Notes: generated by a model from the letters alone, not told the origin. 64,000 bases of DNA from Herbaspirillum sp. LeCh32-8 (GCF_017814915.1 NZ_JAGIPZ010000006.1:124001-188000), one strand, 5' to 3'; counted from the stretch's first letter, positions 29,676 to 39,152 are shown. Made by a program: numbers and translations.

Positions 29676-32132
29676 TCAGAAATCCACTTGCGCCGACAGC
29701 AGCACCGTGCGCGGCGCCGCCACCGTGGCGTAGGGATTGTCCAGCAGCCAGTAATTGCGGTTGAACAGGTTCTCCACGTTCAGGCGCAGCACCAGCGGCT
29801 TGCCCGAGATGCGGCTGGTGTAGCGCGCGCCGATGTCCCAGCGCGTCCAGCCCGGCAGGCTGAGCGTGTTGGCGGCGTTGAAGTAGACCGCCGAGGTGTG
29901 CACCATGCGCGCGTTGAAAGCCAGACCGGGCAGCCACGGCGCGTCCCAGTCGGCGGCCAGGTTGAAGGTGTGCTTGGGCACGCCGGGGGCGTTGCGGCCG
30001 TCGTTGGCGTGGTTTTCGGTGCGCGTGAGGCGGCCGTCGTAGAAGGTGGCGCTGGCCATGAGGCGCAGGCGCGAGGTCAGCTCGCCATAGGCCGACAGCT
30101 CCAGCCCGCGGTTGCGTTGCTCGCCGTCGTAGCCGTAGGACGTGGTCTGCGGCGAGTCGGTCAACACCGTGATGGCGGCGCTGGGATTGCGGATCTCGAA
30201 CACCGACACATTGGTGCTGAGCTTGCCCCAGTCGACCTTGAGCCCGCTCTCGATCTGGCGCGAGCGGTACGGCGCCAGGATCTGGCCGGCGTTGACCATG
30301 CCGGTCGGCACCACGGTGCCGCGCGTCAGGCCGGCGGTGTAGTTGGCGTACAGCGAGAAATTGTCGTCCGGCTTGATCACCACGCCCCACAGCGGCGAGA
30401 TGGCGCTGGCGTCGTACGAGGATTGCAGCGCGCCGGTGACGGTGTCGTAGCTGTCGTAGCGCACGCCCTGGCGCCGCGCGCCGAGGAACAGGCGCAGATG
30501 GCCGTCCAGCATCGACATGGCGTCGGTCAGCGTGACGCTGTCGAGCGTCATGTCGGAGGCCTTGCGCGGCGTGGCGCGTTGGGCGGTGATGGGGGTGAGC
30601 GGGGTTTGCGTGTAGATGCTGTAGCCGTTGCTGGTCGCGGCCTCGGTGTAGCCGTTGCCGGCCTCCTGCTGCAGGCGCGTCAGGCCCACCGAAATGGTGT
30701 GCTGCACGCCGGCGCCGTCGAGCTGCATGCGCAGGCCGGTGTCGGCGGTGACGGTCTTGCTGTAGGTATCGTAATAGCCGTTGTAGGTGGTGCCCGCGCC
30801 GGCGTTGTCGACCGAGCCGACCGGCAGGTTCTGGCGGGTTGTGCTGTCGCGGTAGCCGATCGCGCCGTATGCGGTGATGCGTTGGCCGAGATCGTATTCC
30901 AGCCGCGTGACGGCGGCCTTGTCGTCCAGGTGCAGGCGGTTGTCGGGGAAGAAGTTGAAGTCGGCCGCCGGCGCCGCCGGGATCGCCGTGACGGTCGACA
31001 GGAAGCCCACCTGCGGGCGGAAGTTGCGGCTGTCCTCGTGCTGGGCGTAGGCATCCAGCGACCAGCGCAGCTGCGCGCCGCGGTAGTCCAGCGCCAGCGT
31101 GCCGGCGCCGACCTTTTGATGCCCGCCGGCGATGCTGCCCTCGCCGTCGCGGTAGGCGGTGTTCACGCGGATGCCCCAGGCGCGGTCGTCGCCGAAGCGG
31201 CGCCCGAGGTCGGCCTGCATGCCGGGCTGGTTGTCGCTTTGCCAGGTGGTGGTCAGTCGCGTGAGCGGTTCGTCGCCGGCGCGCTTGGTGACGATGTTGA
31301 TGCTGCCGCCGATGCTGCCTTCCGGGCTGATGCCGTTCATCAGCGTGCCCGGCCCCTTGAGCACCTCAACCCGCTCCACGATGACGGCCGGCATGCGACT
31401 GCCCGAGGCCAGGCCGAACAGGCCGTTGACGCCGACGTCGCCGCTGGTGAGGTTGTAGCCGCGGATCTGGTAGGTCTCGCCGAAGCCGCCGGTGGAGGTC
31501 AGCATGCGCACCGAGGCATCGTTGATGACCACGTCGGCCAGCGAGCGCGCCTGCTGGTCCTGCAGCAACTTGCTGGTGTAGTTGGTGGTGGAGAACGGCA
31601 CGTCCAGCACGCCGTCGGTGCCGAGAATGCCCAGGCTGCCGCCGCGCGCCAGCTGGCCGCCGGCGTAGGGGGCGCTGTCCTGCTCGGCGCGCGAGGTGAC
31701 GGTCACCTGCGGCAGCGGGGCCGCAAGGCCGACGGTGGCCGGTGCCGGTCGCGCCAGCGTGTAGCTGCCGTTGGCTTGGCGGGTGGCGCGCAGGCCGCTG
31801 CCGCCCAGCAGCGCGGCCAGGCCGTCGTCGACGCCGTAGCTGCCGTGCAGGCCTTCGCTGCGCAGGCCGGTGGTCAGTTCGGGGCGGAACGAGAGCAGGA
31901 TGCCGGCCTCATGGCCGAAGCGGGCCAGCACTTCTTCCAGCGTGCCGGCGGGGATGTCGTAGGCGCGTGCGGCCTCCTGGGCGTATGCCGCGGCGGGGGC
32001 GCCCAGCGCGGCGCCCAGCGCGAGGCACGGTGCCAGGCGCGCGTACCAGCGCAGCGCGCCCGACGCGGCCAGGCCGGCCGCAAAGCCGGATGCTGCCCGT
32101 GCGCGGCGCTTGGAAGCCCTGCCTTGCCCCAT
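29676..32132 (-). CDS. TonB-dependent siderophore receptor with STN signalling domain
   Basis: This outer-membrane receptor of 818 residues has a signal sequence (to about residue 51, AYAQE), an N-terminal STN domain (YDIPAGTLEEVLARFGHEAG to about 125) for signalling to FecR, a TonB-box/plug region (VTVTSRAEQD; YQIRGYNL; VERVEVLKGPGTLMNG; GGSINIVTKRA), and a beta-barrel ending in VLLSAQVDF. It is of the ferrichrome/pyoverdine-receptor type; the actual siderophore cannot be read from sequence. It lies downstream of fecI-like and fecR-like genes on the same strand, so it should be induced by surface signalling when its ligand is present. Confidence 0.94.
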   Translation of the reverse strand: MGQGRASKRRARAASGFAAGLAASGALRWYARLAPCLALGAALGAPAAAYAQEAARAYDIPAGTLEEVLARFGHEAGILLSFRPELTTGLRSEGLHGSYGVDDGLAALLGGSGLRATRQANGSYTLARPAPATVGLAAPLPQVTVTSRAEQDSAPYAGGQLARGGSLGILGTDGVLDVPFSTTNYTSKLLQDQQARSLADVVINDASVRMLTSTGGFGETYQIRGYNLTSGDVGVNGLFGLASGSRMPAVIVERVEVLKGPGTLMNGISPEGSIGGSINIVTKRAGDEPLTRLTTTWQSDNQPGMQADLGRRFGDDRAWGIRVNTAYRDGEGSIAGGHQKVGAGTLALDYRGAQLRWSLDAYAQHEDSRNFRPQVGFLSTVTAIPAAPAADFNFFPDNRLHLDDKAAVTRLEYDLGQRITAYGAIGYRDSTTRQNLPVGSVDNAGAGTTYNGYYDTYSKTVTADTGLRMQLDGAGVQHTISVGLTRLQQEAGNGYTEAATSNGYSIYTQTPLTPITAQRATPRKASDMTLDSVTLTDAMSMLDGHLRLFLGARRQGVRYDSYDTVTGALQSSYDASAISPLWGVVIKPDDNFSLYANYTAGLTRGTVVPTGMVNAGQILAPYRSRQIESGLKVDWGKLSTNVSVFEIRNPSAAITVLTDSPQTTSYGYDGEQRNRGLELSAYGELTSRLRLMASATFYDGRLTRTENHANDGRNAPGVPKHTFNLAADWDAPWLPGLAFNARMVHTSAVYFNAANTLSLPGWTRWDIGARYTSRISGKPLVLRLNVENLFNRNYWLLDNPYATVAAPRTVLLSAQVDF

Positions 32133-32264
32133 GTCGTGACGACCTCTCCTTGCCAGATAAGCAATATGAAAATGCGAGAAACACGATCCCTAAATGGCTT
32201 GACCCGCGAAAAGTGAAAACGGATCAGCCTGCGGCCGTTTTTTAAAGTTTTTTTTGAGGGGAAA

Positions 32265-33296
32265 TCAGCTGCTGCGTACCGACGCCGTGGCGTTTGCCGC
32301 CAGGCTCAGGCGGACGTGGCGTGCTCCCCAGAAACGCTCGCGGACCTCGGCGCGCAGCGCCAGCGTGCCGGCCACGGTGTCGAGCACACGACCGACGTCG
32401 GCCACCGGAAACGAACCCGATACCCGTAGCGCGGCCACGGCCGGATCGCACGAGAGATGGTCGCGGCTGTAGCGGCCCAGCTCGGCCAGGAAGTCGTCCA
32501 GCCGCATGCCGTGCGCGATGATGAAGCCGTCGGTCCAGCCGATGGCGGCGAGATCAGCGGCGCTGACCGTGCCGATGTCGGTGGCCGAGAAGCGCGCTTG
32601 CTGGCCCGCCGGCAGTACCACTGCGGCGGCGCCGTGGCGTGGCTCCAGGCGCACCGCGCCTTCAAACACGCGGACCTCGGTGGCGTCCCCTGCCAGCCGG
32701 ACGGCGTAGCGCGTACCCAGCGCATGGGCGGCGCCATGCGCGGTTTCGATCAGGAACGGGCGCGCTGCGGCGTCTTTGGCGGTGGTGGCTAGGAGCTCGC
32801 CGCCGAGCAGGCGGATGCGGCGCTCGGCCGCGCCATAGGCGATGTTGGCGGCGCTGGCGGTGTTGAGCATCAGCTGGGTGCCGTCGGCCAGCACCAGCGT
32901 GCGGCGCTCGCCGATGGCAGTGCGGTAGTCGGCGTTCCACTCGCGCCAGGGTGTGAGTTCGGCGGCGCCCCAGACGGCGCCGCCGGCGAAGAGGGTGACC
33001 GCCAGCGTCTTGACGATCTGGCGGCGGCGTGCCGAACCGCGCGGCGCCAATGCGGCCTGGGCGATGGCCGAGCTGACCGGCGAGGCCAGTGGCTGCAGCC
33101 GTCCGCGCACCGACTCGATGCGTTGCCAGGCGCGCTCATGGTCGGCATGTGCAGCGCGCCAGCGCTGCCAGGCGGCCACGGTCTCGGCGTCCGGCTGCGC
33201 CTGCAGCTCGACCAGCCATTCCAGCGCGCGCTCGGCGACCTGCGGCGGCACGGCGGCGGCGTCGGGCGTGTGTTTGTACCAGGTCGATGCGGACAA
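32265..33296 (-). CDS. FecR-like anti-sigma/sigma regulator (cassette 1)
   Basis: This is an inner-membrane protein that relays receptor occupancy to the ECF sigma factor. It has an N-terminal DUF4880-like part (ALEWLVELQAQPDAETVAAWQRW), a single membrane helix (about 95-112), and the periplasmic FecR domain with the signatures YRTAIGERRTLVLADGTQL, GTRYAVRL and GWTDGFIIAHGMRLDDFLAELGRY. No ATG is available: I chose a TTG at 33296, which follows AGG at 7 bases and lies 20 bases after the sigma-factor stop; a later GTG is possible. Length is 343 residues. The operon order is fecI-fecR-receptor. Confidence 0.88.
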   Translation of the reverse strand: MSASTWYKHTPDAAAVPPQVAERALEWLVELQAQPDAETVAAWQRWRAAHADHERAWQRIESVRGRLQPLASPVSSAIAQAALAPRGSARRRQIVKTLAVTLFAGGAVWGAAELTPWREWNADYRTAIGERRTLVLADGTQLMLNTASAANIAYGAAERRIRLLGGELLATTAKDAAARPFLIETAHGAAHALGTRYAVRLAGDATEVRVFEGAVRLEPRHGAAAVVLPAGQQARFSATDIGTVSAADLAAIGWTDGFIIAHGMRLDDFLAELGRYSRDHLSCDPAVAALRVSGSFPVADVGRVLDTVAGTLALRAEVRERFWGARHVRLSLAANATASVRSS

Positions 33297-33316
33297 GGCT
33301 TGCCTATTTCGGAAGA

Positions 33317-33811
33317 TCAGCGCAGGAAGGAGACGTCGGCGAAGTAGCAGCGCTGCAGCCCCTTCACCAGGTAGCGCTTGACGGAGGGAATCGAGATGCC
33401 CAGCGCCTCGGCCACCTGCGCGTGGGTCATGCCCTCCAGCTGCGAGAGCAGGAAGGCGCGGCGCACCACGGCGGGCAGGCCGTCCAGCAGCTGGTCCAGC
33501 TCCAGCAGGGTTTCCAGCAGGATGGCTTGTTCCTCGGGCGACGGCGCCAGCGCTTCGGGCGTCATGGCCAGGGCTTCCAGGTAGGCCTTCTCCAGCTTTT
33601 CGCGGCGCCACAGGTTCGACAGCAGGTTCTGCGCCACCGTGGTCAGGTAGGCGCGCGGCTCGTTGAGCACCGAGGGGACGCGCTCGCTGCCCAGCAGCCG
33701 CATGAAGGTGTCGTGCGCCAGATCGGCCGCCTGCTCGCTGTTGCCGAGGCGACGCGCAAGCCATCCCTTGAGCCAGGAATGGTGGTCGCAGTAGAGGGCT
33801 TCGATGGACAT
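33317..33811 (-). CDS. FecI-like ECF sigma factor (cassette 1)
   Basis: A 164-residue iron-starvation ECF sigma factor. Region 2 is seen in DLAHDTFMRLLGSERVPSVL and RAYLTTVAQNLLSNLWRRE; region 4 in LPAVVRRAFLLSQLEGMTH and AQVAEALGISIPSVKRYLVKGLQRC. It should direct RNA polymerase to the downstream receptor promoter when released or activated by FecR. A Fur box lies about 90 bases upstream of the ATG, linking expression to iron limitation. Confidence 0.93.
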   Translation of the reverse strand: MSIEALYCDHHSWLKGWLARRLGNSEQAADLAHDTFMRLLGSERVPSVLNEPRAYLTTVAQNLLSNLWRREKLEKAYLEALAMTPEALAPSPEEQAILLETLLELDQLLDGLPAVVRRAFLLSQLEGMTHAQVAEALGISIPSVKRYLVKGLQRCYFADVSFLR

Positions 33812-33900
33812 GGGCGCAGCGTATCCCTGAAAGATGGGCCGGCCGCGCGGGCGAAAACCTTGTTTTCAGGCAAGTCCGCGCGGAGGGGAAGCTCCAAGTA

Positions 33901-33922
33901 TAAATGATAGTGATTACTATTA
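33901..33922 (-). promoter_or_regulatory. Fur box upstream of cassette-1 sigma factor
   Basis: TAAATGATAGTGATTACTAT matches the GATAATGATAATCATTATC Fur consensus at most positions and stands out as an AT-rich patch in GC-rich DNA, upstream of the minus-strand fecI-like gene. Confidence 0.7.
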
Positions 33923-33986
33923 ACAGAATGGCGTCGACGGCATCAACGCGGCGTTGTTTTCACTCCAAACTGGCGTGCGGAAAAAA

Positions 33987-34007
33987 ATGCCGGCGCGAGG
34001 CCGGCAT
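33987..34007 (-). terminator. Terminator of the DUF2325 gene
   Basis: ATGCCGGC and GCCGGCAT pair around a GCGAG loop. Seven A residues on the left give a T-tract on the minus strand, downstream of the DUF2325 gene. Confidence 0.75.
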
Positions 34008-34063
34008 GAAAGAACGCAAAGGACGCAAAAATTGAAGAAGAGACAGGCCGGAAATCGCTCAGG

Positions 34064-34720
34064 TCAGCCTGTGCTGTCGGAGGTTTCAGCCAGGTCGGCA
34101 TCGGCCACCAGGCGCGCGCGCAGGTTCTGGTGAATGCGCATGATGCGGAAGGTGGCCGGCTGCTCGACCATCACGCAGGTCTTGCCGGTGCGCTTGCAGT
34201 GATCCTGCACGCGCCAATAGTCGCCGTGCGAGAGGCAACCGGTCTGGCAGATCACCAGGTCGGCCTCGGCCATGCTGGCGTCGAGGTCGCACAGTTGCTC
34301 AGTTTCGGCGCGCGCAGCGGAGGCGTCCGGCATGGCGGGGGCGACTGCTGGGGCGGAGGTGAACGGCATGCCCATCGGTGGACGCAGTTTTTCGCGCATC
34401 AGGTCCTGCAGCTTGCGGCTGAGTTCCCTGACCTTGCGCGCCAGCGTGGCGCGCGGCGCTAGGTCGGGGATGGCGGCTTCCAGCGAGGCGCGGTCTTCAC
34501 GTGCCCAGGCCAGCTCGCTCTCGCGCGCAACGATGATGGCTCGCATGCGCATCGTCTGCGCGCGCAAGACGGCAATCTCTTCAGCCTGGCGCGCGATGAT
34601 CTCGCTGCAGCGGCGCTGGGCGGCCGCCAGGTGGCGCACCAGCATGGCCTGTTCGGCGCCGGGCGCGTCTTGCAACTGGCCCGGTGTCGGGGACGGCGGG
34701 CGAAGCATGGTGTTGTTCAT
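34064..34720 (-). CDS. DUF2325 domain protein, Fur-box associated
   Basis: The 218-residue protein has an N-terminal helical, probably coiled-coil region (about 20-105, LVRHLAAAQRRCSEIIARQ and following) and a C-terminal DUF2325 domain (ADLVICQTGCLSHGDYWRV, CKRTGKTCVMVEQP) with conserved Cys and His. DUF2325 proteins are of unknown function, and the Cys/His pattern could bind a metal. The gene lies between two FecI-FecR-receptor cassettes and has its own Fur box and its own terminator, so it is a monocistronic, probably iron-repressed gene. A link to iron handling is inferred from that placement. Confidence 0.85.
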   Translation of the reverse strand: MNNTMLRPPSPTPGQLQDAPGAEQAMLVRHLAAAQRRCSEIIARQAEEIAVLRAQTMRMRAIIVARESELAWAREDRASLEAAIPDLAPRATLARKVRELSRKLQDLMREKLRPPMGMPFTSAPAVAPAMPDASAARAETEQLCDLDASMAEADLVICQTGCLSHGDYWRVQDHCKRTGKTCVMVEQPATFRIMRIHQNLRARLVADADLAETSDSTG

Positions 34721-34780
34721 ATTGAGTCTCCCTGGCAGCCCTGGCGGGCGTGTCGCATACCGGCCAGGAGGGACTCGATT

Positions 34781-34804
34781 ATAAATGAGAATAATTGTTA
34801 TTTA
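34781..34804 (-). promoter_or_regulatory. Fur box upstream of the DUF2325 gene
   Basis: ATAAATGAGAATAATTGTTA followed by TTTA is a strong Fur-box match about 60 bases upstream of the minus-strand DUF2325 ATG. Confidence 0.75.
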
Positions 34805-34848
34805 ACTAGGACGGCGGCAGGGTTATTTGCTGTGGAAAACATGAAAAA

Positions 34849-34869
34849 AGGCCGTCCTTCGGACGGCCT
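34849..34869 (-). terminator. Terminator of the second TonB receptor gene
   Basis: AGGCCGTCC and GGACGGCCT form a 9-bp stem with a TTC loop. An A-run on the left gives a minus-strand T-tract, about 30 bases after the receptor stop. Confidence 0.8.
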
Positions 34870-34898
34870 GCCTCGCTTGCCAACACGCGTCGCGCCGA

Positions 34899-37460
34899 TC
34901 AATAGTCGATCGAATAGCTCACGCCGAAGGTGCGTCCACGGCCCTTGTAGTCCAGCGCCTGTTGCGCCACCAGGCTGCCGTACAGGATCTTGGCGCGCTG
35001 GCCCCAGGTGGTGGTGTAGTCGCGGTCCAGCAGGTTCTGGATGCCGAAGCTGAGCGTGCCTTTGGGCAGCTGGTAGGCGCCCAGCAGGTCGAACAGCGCA
35101 TAACCGGACAAGCGGTTGCCGCCGCCGTCGGCCACTGCAAACACCTGCGTGCCCTGCAGGCGCAGCGCCAGGTTGCCGTCCTTCCAGCCGGTGTAGGCCG
35201 TCATCTTGGACGGGCTGGAGGTGGTCACGTCGCGCTTGGCCCAGTCGCCGTTGGTGCCGCGCTGCTGGGTGATGATGGCCAGCCAGTTCAGGCCGGCGTC
35301 CCAGCGTTCGCTGAAGGTGTAGTTGAGCTGCCCTTCCACGCCGACGTTGCGCACCTTCTGGTCGACCACGTCGATGTTGAGCGTGCTGCGGTTGATCTGG
35401 ATCGCCTTGTCCGACCATGAGTAGAACGCCGCCAGCTGGGTCGACAAGCCGCCGCCGCGATGGCGCCAGCCCAGCTCGACCTGACGCGTCTTGATGCCGC
35501 TCATCGGCGAATTGGCCACGCTGGTGCCGCTGATCAGGTTCCAGGTGCCGCCGGTGCCGCCCACCAGCGAGTAGCTGCCCTGGCCGTAATACTTGGCCGG
35601 GTCGGCCAGCTCGAAGCCCTCCGAATAATTGGTCCACACCTGCTGCTGCGGCGTCAGCTTGTACAGAAGCCCGCCATTGAAGAGCGTGACGTCGTAGCTG
35701 TTCTTGCCGCCGGGGATGGCCTGCGCGCTGCGGCCCACGCCGGAAGCCACCAGTCGCTGCTGGGCCACCTGCACGAAGTCGCCGACCTCGATGTCGGCGT
35801 GCTGGTGGCGCACCCCGCCCGATAGCGAGAGGCGCTCGGACAGCTTCCAGTCGGCCTGGCCGTAGAAGGAGGTGATATCGGTCTTGAAGGTCGGGTAGCG
35901 GCCCAGCTCGGCCGCGCGGTTGAACACCAGGCCGCCGGAGGACAAGGCCTGCGCGGTGTTGAACATCACCTGGGTGCCGGTGAATTTCTCATGGTCGTAG
36001 TCCACGCCATAGGTCAGCTTGACCGCGTCGAACTGTTTGGCCAGCACCGCCTTGACGCCATAGGTGTCGGTATTCTGGCGCGAGGTGCTGTAGTAAGGCA
36101 CGGTGGTGCGCACGCCGCCCACGGTGTAGGTGTCGGTGCCGGGGAAGGGATAGAAGTCCAGCTTCTCGGAGCGGGCGAAGGCCTGCAGGTAGAAGTCCTG
36201 GCCGCCCAGCACGTCGCGCGCGTGATAGTCGGAGGAGACCATCTCGCGCCGCGTGCGCGGCTTCACGTCCGAGCTGAAGCCGCCGCGCACATCCAGCTGC
36301 GACGAATCCACGGGCGCTGCGCCCAGGCGCATGGCGCCGATCAGGTTGGGGCCCATGTACAGCGTCTTGCCGGGCTGGTAGCCGGAGTCGTACAGCTGGC
36401 CCAGCAGCTTCAGGCTTTGGCCGCCGCCGAAGTCGATGTCGAGGTTGCCCAGCAGGTCGATCGATTCGTTGAATTGCAGGTCGGTCTGGGTGATGTCGGG
36501 AATGACAGCCTTGCCGTTGCCGTCATAGGCGCCGCCGTTCTTGCCGTACACCACGCCCAAGCGGCCGTAGATGCGGTCGTTGCCGCCCGAGACCGATTGC
36601 GCCAGGCGCCAGTCGAGATCGTCGCCGGCATGCAGGCCGGTGCGGAACCCTGCCTCGCTGGTGAAGCGCAGCTCGCCCGACTGGGCGCGTTTGGTGACGA
36701 TGTTGATGATGCCGCCGGTGGCATTGCCGCCATACAGCGCGCTGGCGCCGGACAACACTTCGATGCGCTCGATGTTGAACGGGTCGATCGAGTCGAACTG
36801 GCGCGACAGCGCGCGCGAGCCGTTCAGCGAGATGCCGTCGATCATCACCAGCGCGCTGCGCCCGCGCAGGTTCTGGCCGTAGTTGGTGCGCCCTTGCGGC
36901 CCCACGTCCAGGCCCGGCACCAGGTTGCCCAGCAATTCCTTCAGCGGCACGCCGGCTTTGGCCTGGGCGGCGATCTGCTCCTGTTCGATCACCCAGGTGG
37001 TGGCCGGCAGTTCGGTCACCTGCGTGGGCGTGCGCGCGCCCACCACCACGATCTCCGACAGGATCGGCGTCCCGCCCTCTTGCGCCGCGGTGCGCGGCTT
37101 GCCGGCGGCGGCTGCGCGTTGCACCAGATAGTCGCCGTTGGCCTGCGCCTGCGCGTTCAGGCCGCTGCCGCGCAGGATGGCGTCAAAGCCGGACTGCACG
37201 CCATGGCGGCCGCTCAGGCCCGGCGAGCTCAGGCCTTCGGCCAGCCTGGGATCAAAGGCCAGCGTCACGCCGGCCTGCGCGGCGAAGCGGTTGAGCACGC
37301 CGGCCAGCGGGCCGGCCGGGATGCTGTAGTCCTGCTGCGTTGCTGCGGCTGCATTGGCCGGGGTTTGCGCCTGCGCGGGCAGCGCCGCGGCCAGCGCGGC
37401 GCTGCACAAGGCCAGCTGCAGCGCCAGTTGCAGGGGGCGACGTCGGAAGGTGTGGGTCAT
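34899..37460 (-). CDS. IutA-like TonB-dependent siderophore receptor with STN domain
   Basis: This 853-residue outer-membrane receptor has a signal peptide (to about residue 31, AQAQT), an STN domain (YSIPAGPLAGVLNRFAAQAG to about 112), a plug (VVVGARTPTQVTELPATTW; LRGRSALVMIDGISLNGSRA; IERIEVLSGASALYGGNATG), and a barrel. The C-terminus has NLLDRDYTTTWGQRA and DYKGRGRTFGVSYSIDY, closely matching the end of the ferric-aerobactin receptor IutA. A hydroxamate-carboxylate siderophore is therefore the best guess. Unlike IutA it carries an STN domain, consistent with the fecI/fecR-like genes directly upstream. The stop is followed by a good terminator. Confidence 0.93.
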   Translation of the reverse strand: MTHTFRRRPLQLALQLALCSAALAAALPAQAQTPANAAAATQQDYSIPAGPLAGVLNRFAAQAGVTLAFDPRLAEGLSSPGLSGRHGVQSGFDAILRGSGLNAQAQANGDYLVQRAAAAGKPRTAAQEGGTPILSEIVVVGARTPTQVTELPATTWVIEQEQIAAQAKAGVPLKELLGNLVPGLDVGPQGRTNYGQNLRGRSALVMIDGISLNGSRALSRQFDSIDPFNIERIEVLSGASALYGGNATGGIINIVTKRAQSGELRFTSEAGFRTGLHAGDDLDWRLAQSVSGGNDRIYGRLGVVYGKNGGAYDGNGKAVIPDITQTDLQFNESIDLLGNLDIDFGGGQSLKLLGQLYDSGYQPGKTLYMGPNLIGAMRLGAAPVDSSQLDVRGGFSSDVKPRTRREMVSSDYHARDVLGGQDFYLQAFARSEKLDFYPFPGTDTYTVGGVRTTVPYYSTSRQNTDTYGVKAVLAKQFDAVKLTYGVDYDHEKFTGTQVMFNTAQALSSGGLVFNRAAELGRYPTFKTDITSFYGQADWKLSERLSLSGGVRHQHADIEVGDFVQVAQQRLVASGVGRSAQAIPGGKNSYDVTLFNGGLLYKLTPQQQVWTNYSEGFELADPAKYYGQGSYSLVGGTGGTWNLISGTSVANSPMSGIKTRQVELGWRHRGGGLSTQLAAFYSWSDKAIQINRSTLNIDVVDQKVRNVGVEGQLNYTFSERWDAGLNWLAIITQQRGTNGDWAKRDVTTSSPSKMTAYTGWKDGNLALRLQGTQVFAVADGGGNRLSGYALFDLLGAYQLPKGTLSFGIQNLLDRDYTTTWGQRAKILYGSLVAQQALDYKGRGRTFGVSYSIDY

Positions 37461-37561
37461 GGTGGTCTCTGGTTGTGTGGCCGCGCGATTTCGCGGCGTT
37501 CACAGACCATGACGAAGCAGAAATGCAAAGGGACAGTGCCGCGGTAAAAATTTTTCGATCG

Positions 37562-38581
37562 CTATTTCACCGCCGGGCTCACTACCGCCAGCAGCGGCGA
37601 ATAGTGCGTCACCCGGATCGGCAGCGCCGCCTGCAGCGTCTGCAATACGCGGTCCGGATCGTCCAGCGCGAACACGCCGGACACCCGCAGCTGTGCCAGT
37701 TGCGCGCGGTCGTAGCGCAGCATCCCGCCGCGATAGCGCGCCAGTTCGTCCAGCACGTCCGCCAGCGGCATGTTGTCCGCCACCAGGCGGCCGCGGGTCC
37801 AGCTGGCGGCCAGTTCGGCATCGGTGCGCTCGGGCGCGCCGACTGCATGCGGGGTGACGGTGACGCGCTCGCCCGGCGCCAGCACCCGGCTTGATGCGCC
37901 GTCGGCGCTGGTGGCGCGCACCTGCGATTGCAGCACCGTCACCACGGTGCCATGGCCGTCGTCGCGCACCAGATAGCGCGTGCCCAGCGCGCGCGCTTCG
38001 CCGTCCTCAGTGCGCACCGCAAACGGTCGCTGCTGCGGCCGTTCGATGTGGGCCACGTCCACCAGGATCTCGCCTTGCAGCAGTTCGATGCGACGCTGGC
38101 CGGCCTCGTAGCGCACGTTGACGGCGCTGCGGCTGTTGAGCGTCAGTTGGCTGTGGTCCGGCAGCTCCACCGTGCGGCGTTCGCCGGCGGCGGTGCGATA
38201 GTCGGCGCTCCAATAGCGCGCCTGCGGCAACATTGCCCACAGTCCGGCGCCGAAGACCAGCGCGACGCCGGCCGCCACCGTACGCCGCAGCGCGGACGGC
38301 GCGCGCTTGCGCGGCGGCGGCGTGAGCGCATCCAGCGCCTTGGCGGCGGGACCGGCGACCAGGCCGTCGAAGCGCGCGAATAGTTGTTCCAGACGTTGCG
38401 CCGCCAGGGCGTGACGCGGATCCTGTTCGCACCAACGGCGATAGGCCCGGAGCCCTTCCGCATCGAGCTCGCCGGCGCCCAGGCGCGTGAGCCAGTCGAT
38501 GGCCTGCTCGACCATCGGCTGGTCGGGTTCCATGATGGGATGCTGAGTTGGCTGGCGATCGGGCGGGCAGGCGGTGTTCAT
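37562..38581 (-). CDS. FecR-like sigma regulator (cassette 2)
   Basis: This 339-residue FecR-family protein has an N-terminal DUF4880 part (QAIDWLTRLGAGELDAEGL, RRWCEQDPRHALA), one membrane helix (about 100-118), and a periplasmic FecR domain with YRTAAGERRTVELPDHSQL, LGTRYLVRDD and the C-terminal SWTRGRLVADNMPLADVLDE. The ATG overlaps the sigma-factor stop as ATGA, so translation is coupled. The IutA-like receptor starts 101 bases downstream. It should transmit receptor occupancy to the cassette-2 sigma factor. Confidence 0.93.
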   Translation of the reverse strand: MNTACPPDRQPTQHPIMEPDQPMVEQAIDWLTRLGAGELDAEGLRAYRRWCEQDPRHALAAQRLEQLFARFDGLVAGPAAKALDALTPPPRKRAPSALRRTVAAGVALVFGAGLWAMLPQARYWSADYRTAAGERRTVELPDHSQLTLNSRSAVNVRYEAGQRRIELLQGEILVDVAHIERPQQRPFAVRTEDGEARALGTRYLVRDDGHGTVVTVLQSQVRATSADGASSRVLAPGERVTVTPHAVGAPERTDAELAASWTRGRLVADNMPLADVLDELARYRGGMLRYDRAQLAQLRVSGVFALDDPDRVLQTLQAALPIRVTHYSPLLAVVSPAVK

Positions 38582-39120
38582 GCGGCTCGTGAAGACGCGA
38601 CGCCCGGATAAAGCGCGCGATAGCAATGCAGGGTGGCGGCGGCCAGGTATTGCTTGACCATGCTGGTCGAGACTTTGAGCTCGGCGGCGATTTCGGCGTG
38701 CGAGAGGCCGTCCAGCCGGTTCAGCAGGAAGGCGCGGCGCGGTTTCTCGGGCAGTCCTTCCAGCATGGCGGCGATGGCGTTGAGCGCCTCCACCGCCAGC
38801 AGGATTTGCTCCGGGCTGTCGGCGCATTCCTGCTGCGCGTCGCGCATCAGCGCGAGCGCGTCGAGATAAGCGCGCTCCAGCCTGCGGCGGCGCTCTTCGT
38901 CGATGATCAGGCGCGTGGCGGTGGTGACCATGAAGGCGCGCGGTTGCTGCAGCGAGGCCGGATCGGCCAGGCTGAGGATGCGGGCGAAGGCTTCCTGGGC
39001 GAGATCGGCGGCGTGGTGCGGGCAGCCGGTCTTCTTGCGCAGCCATGCCGCGAGCCACCCATGGTGCTCGCGGAACAGCAGGCTGAGGAATTCGTTCTTG
39101 CCGAGGCCGCCGACGGTCAT
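38578..39120 (-). CDS. FecI-like ECF sigma factor (cassette 2)
   Basis: A 180-residue ECF sigma factor. Region 2 includes HHAADLAQEAFARILSL and RAFMVTTATRLIIDEERRR; region 4 includes LPEKPRRAFLLNRLDGLSH and AEIAAELKVSTSMVKQYLAAA. The ATG has a strong GGGAGGGAGC site. A Fur box lies about 35 bases upstream. It is only moderately similar to the cassette-1 sigma factor, so the two cassettes look like separate signalling lines rather than a recent duplication. Confidence 0.93.
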   Translation of the reverse strand: MTVGGLGKNEFLSLLFREHHGWLAAWLRKKTGCPHHAADLAQEAFARILSLADPASLQQPRAFMVTTATRLIIDEERRRRLERAYLDALALMRDAQQECADSPEQILLAVEALNAIAAMLEGLPEKPRRAFLLNRLDGLSHAEIAAELKVSTSMVKQYLAAATLHCYRALYPGVASSRAA

Positions 39121-39152
39121 GCTCCCTCCCTGGATGCAAAGCGCGTCAAATG

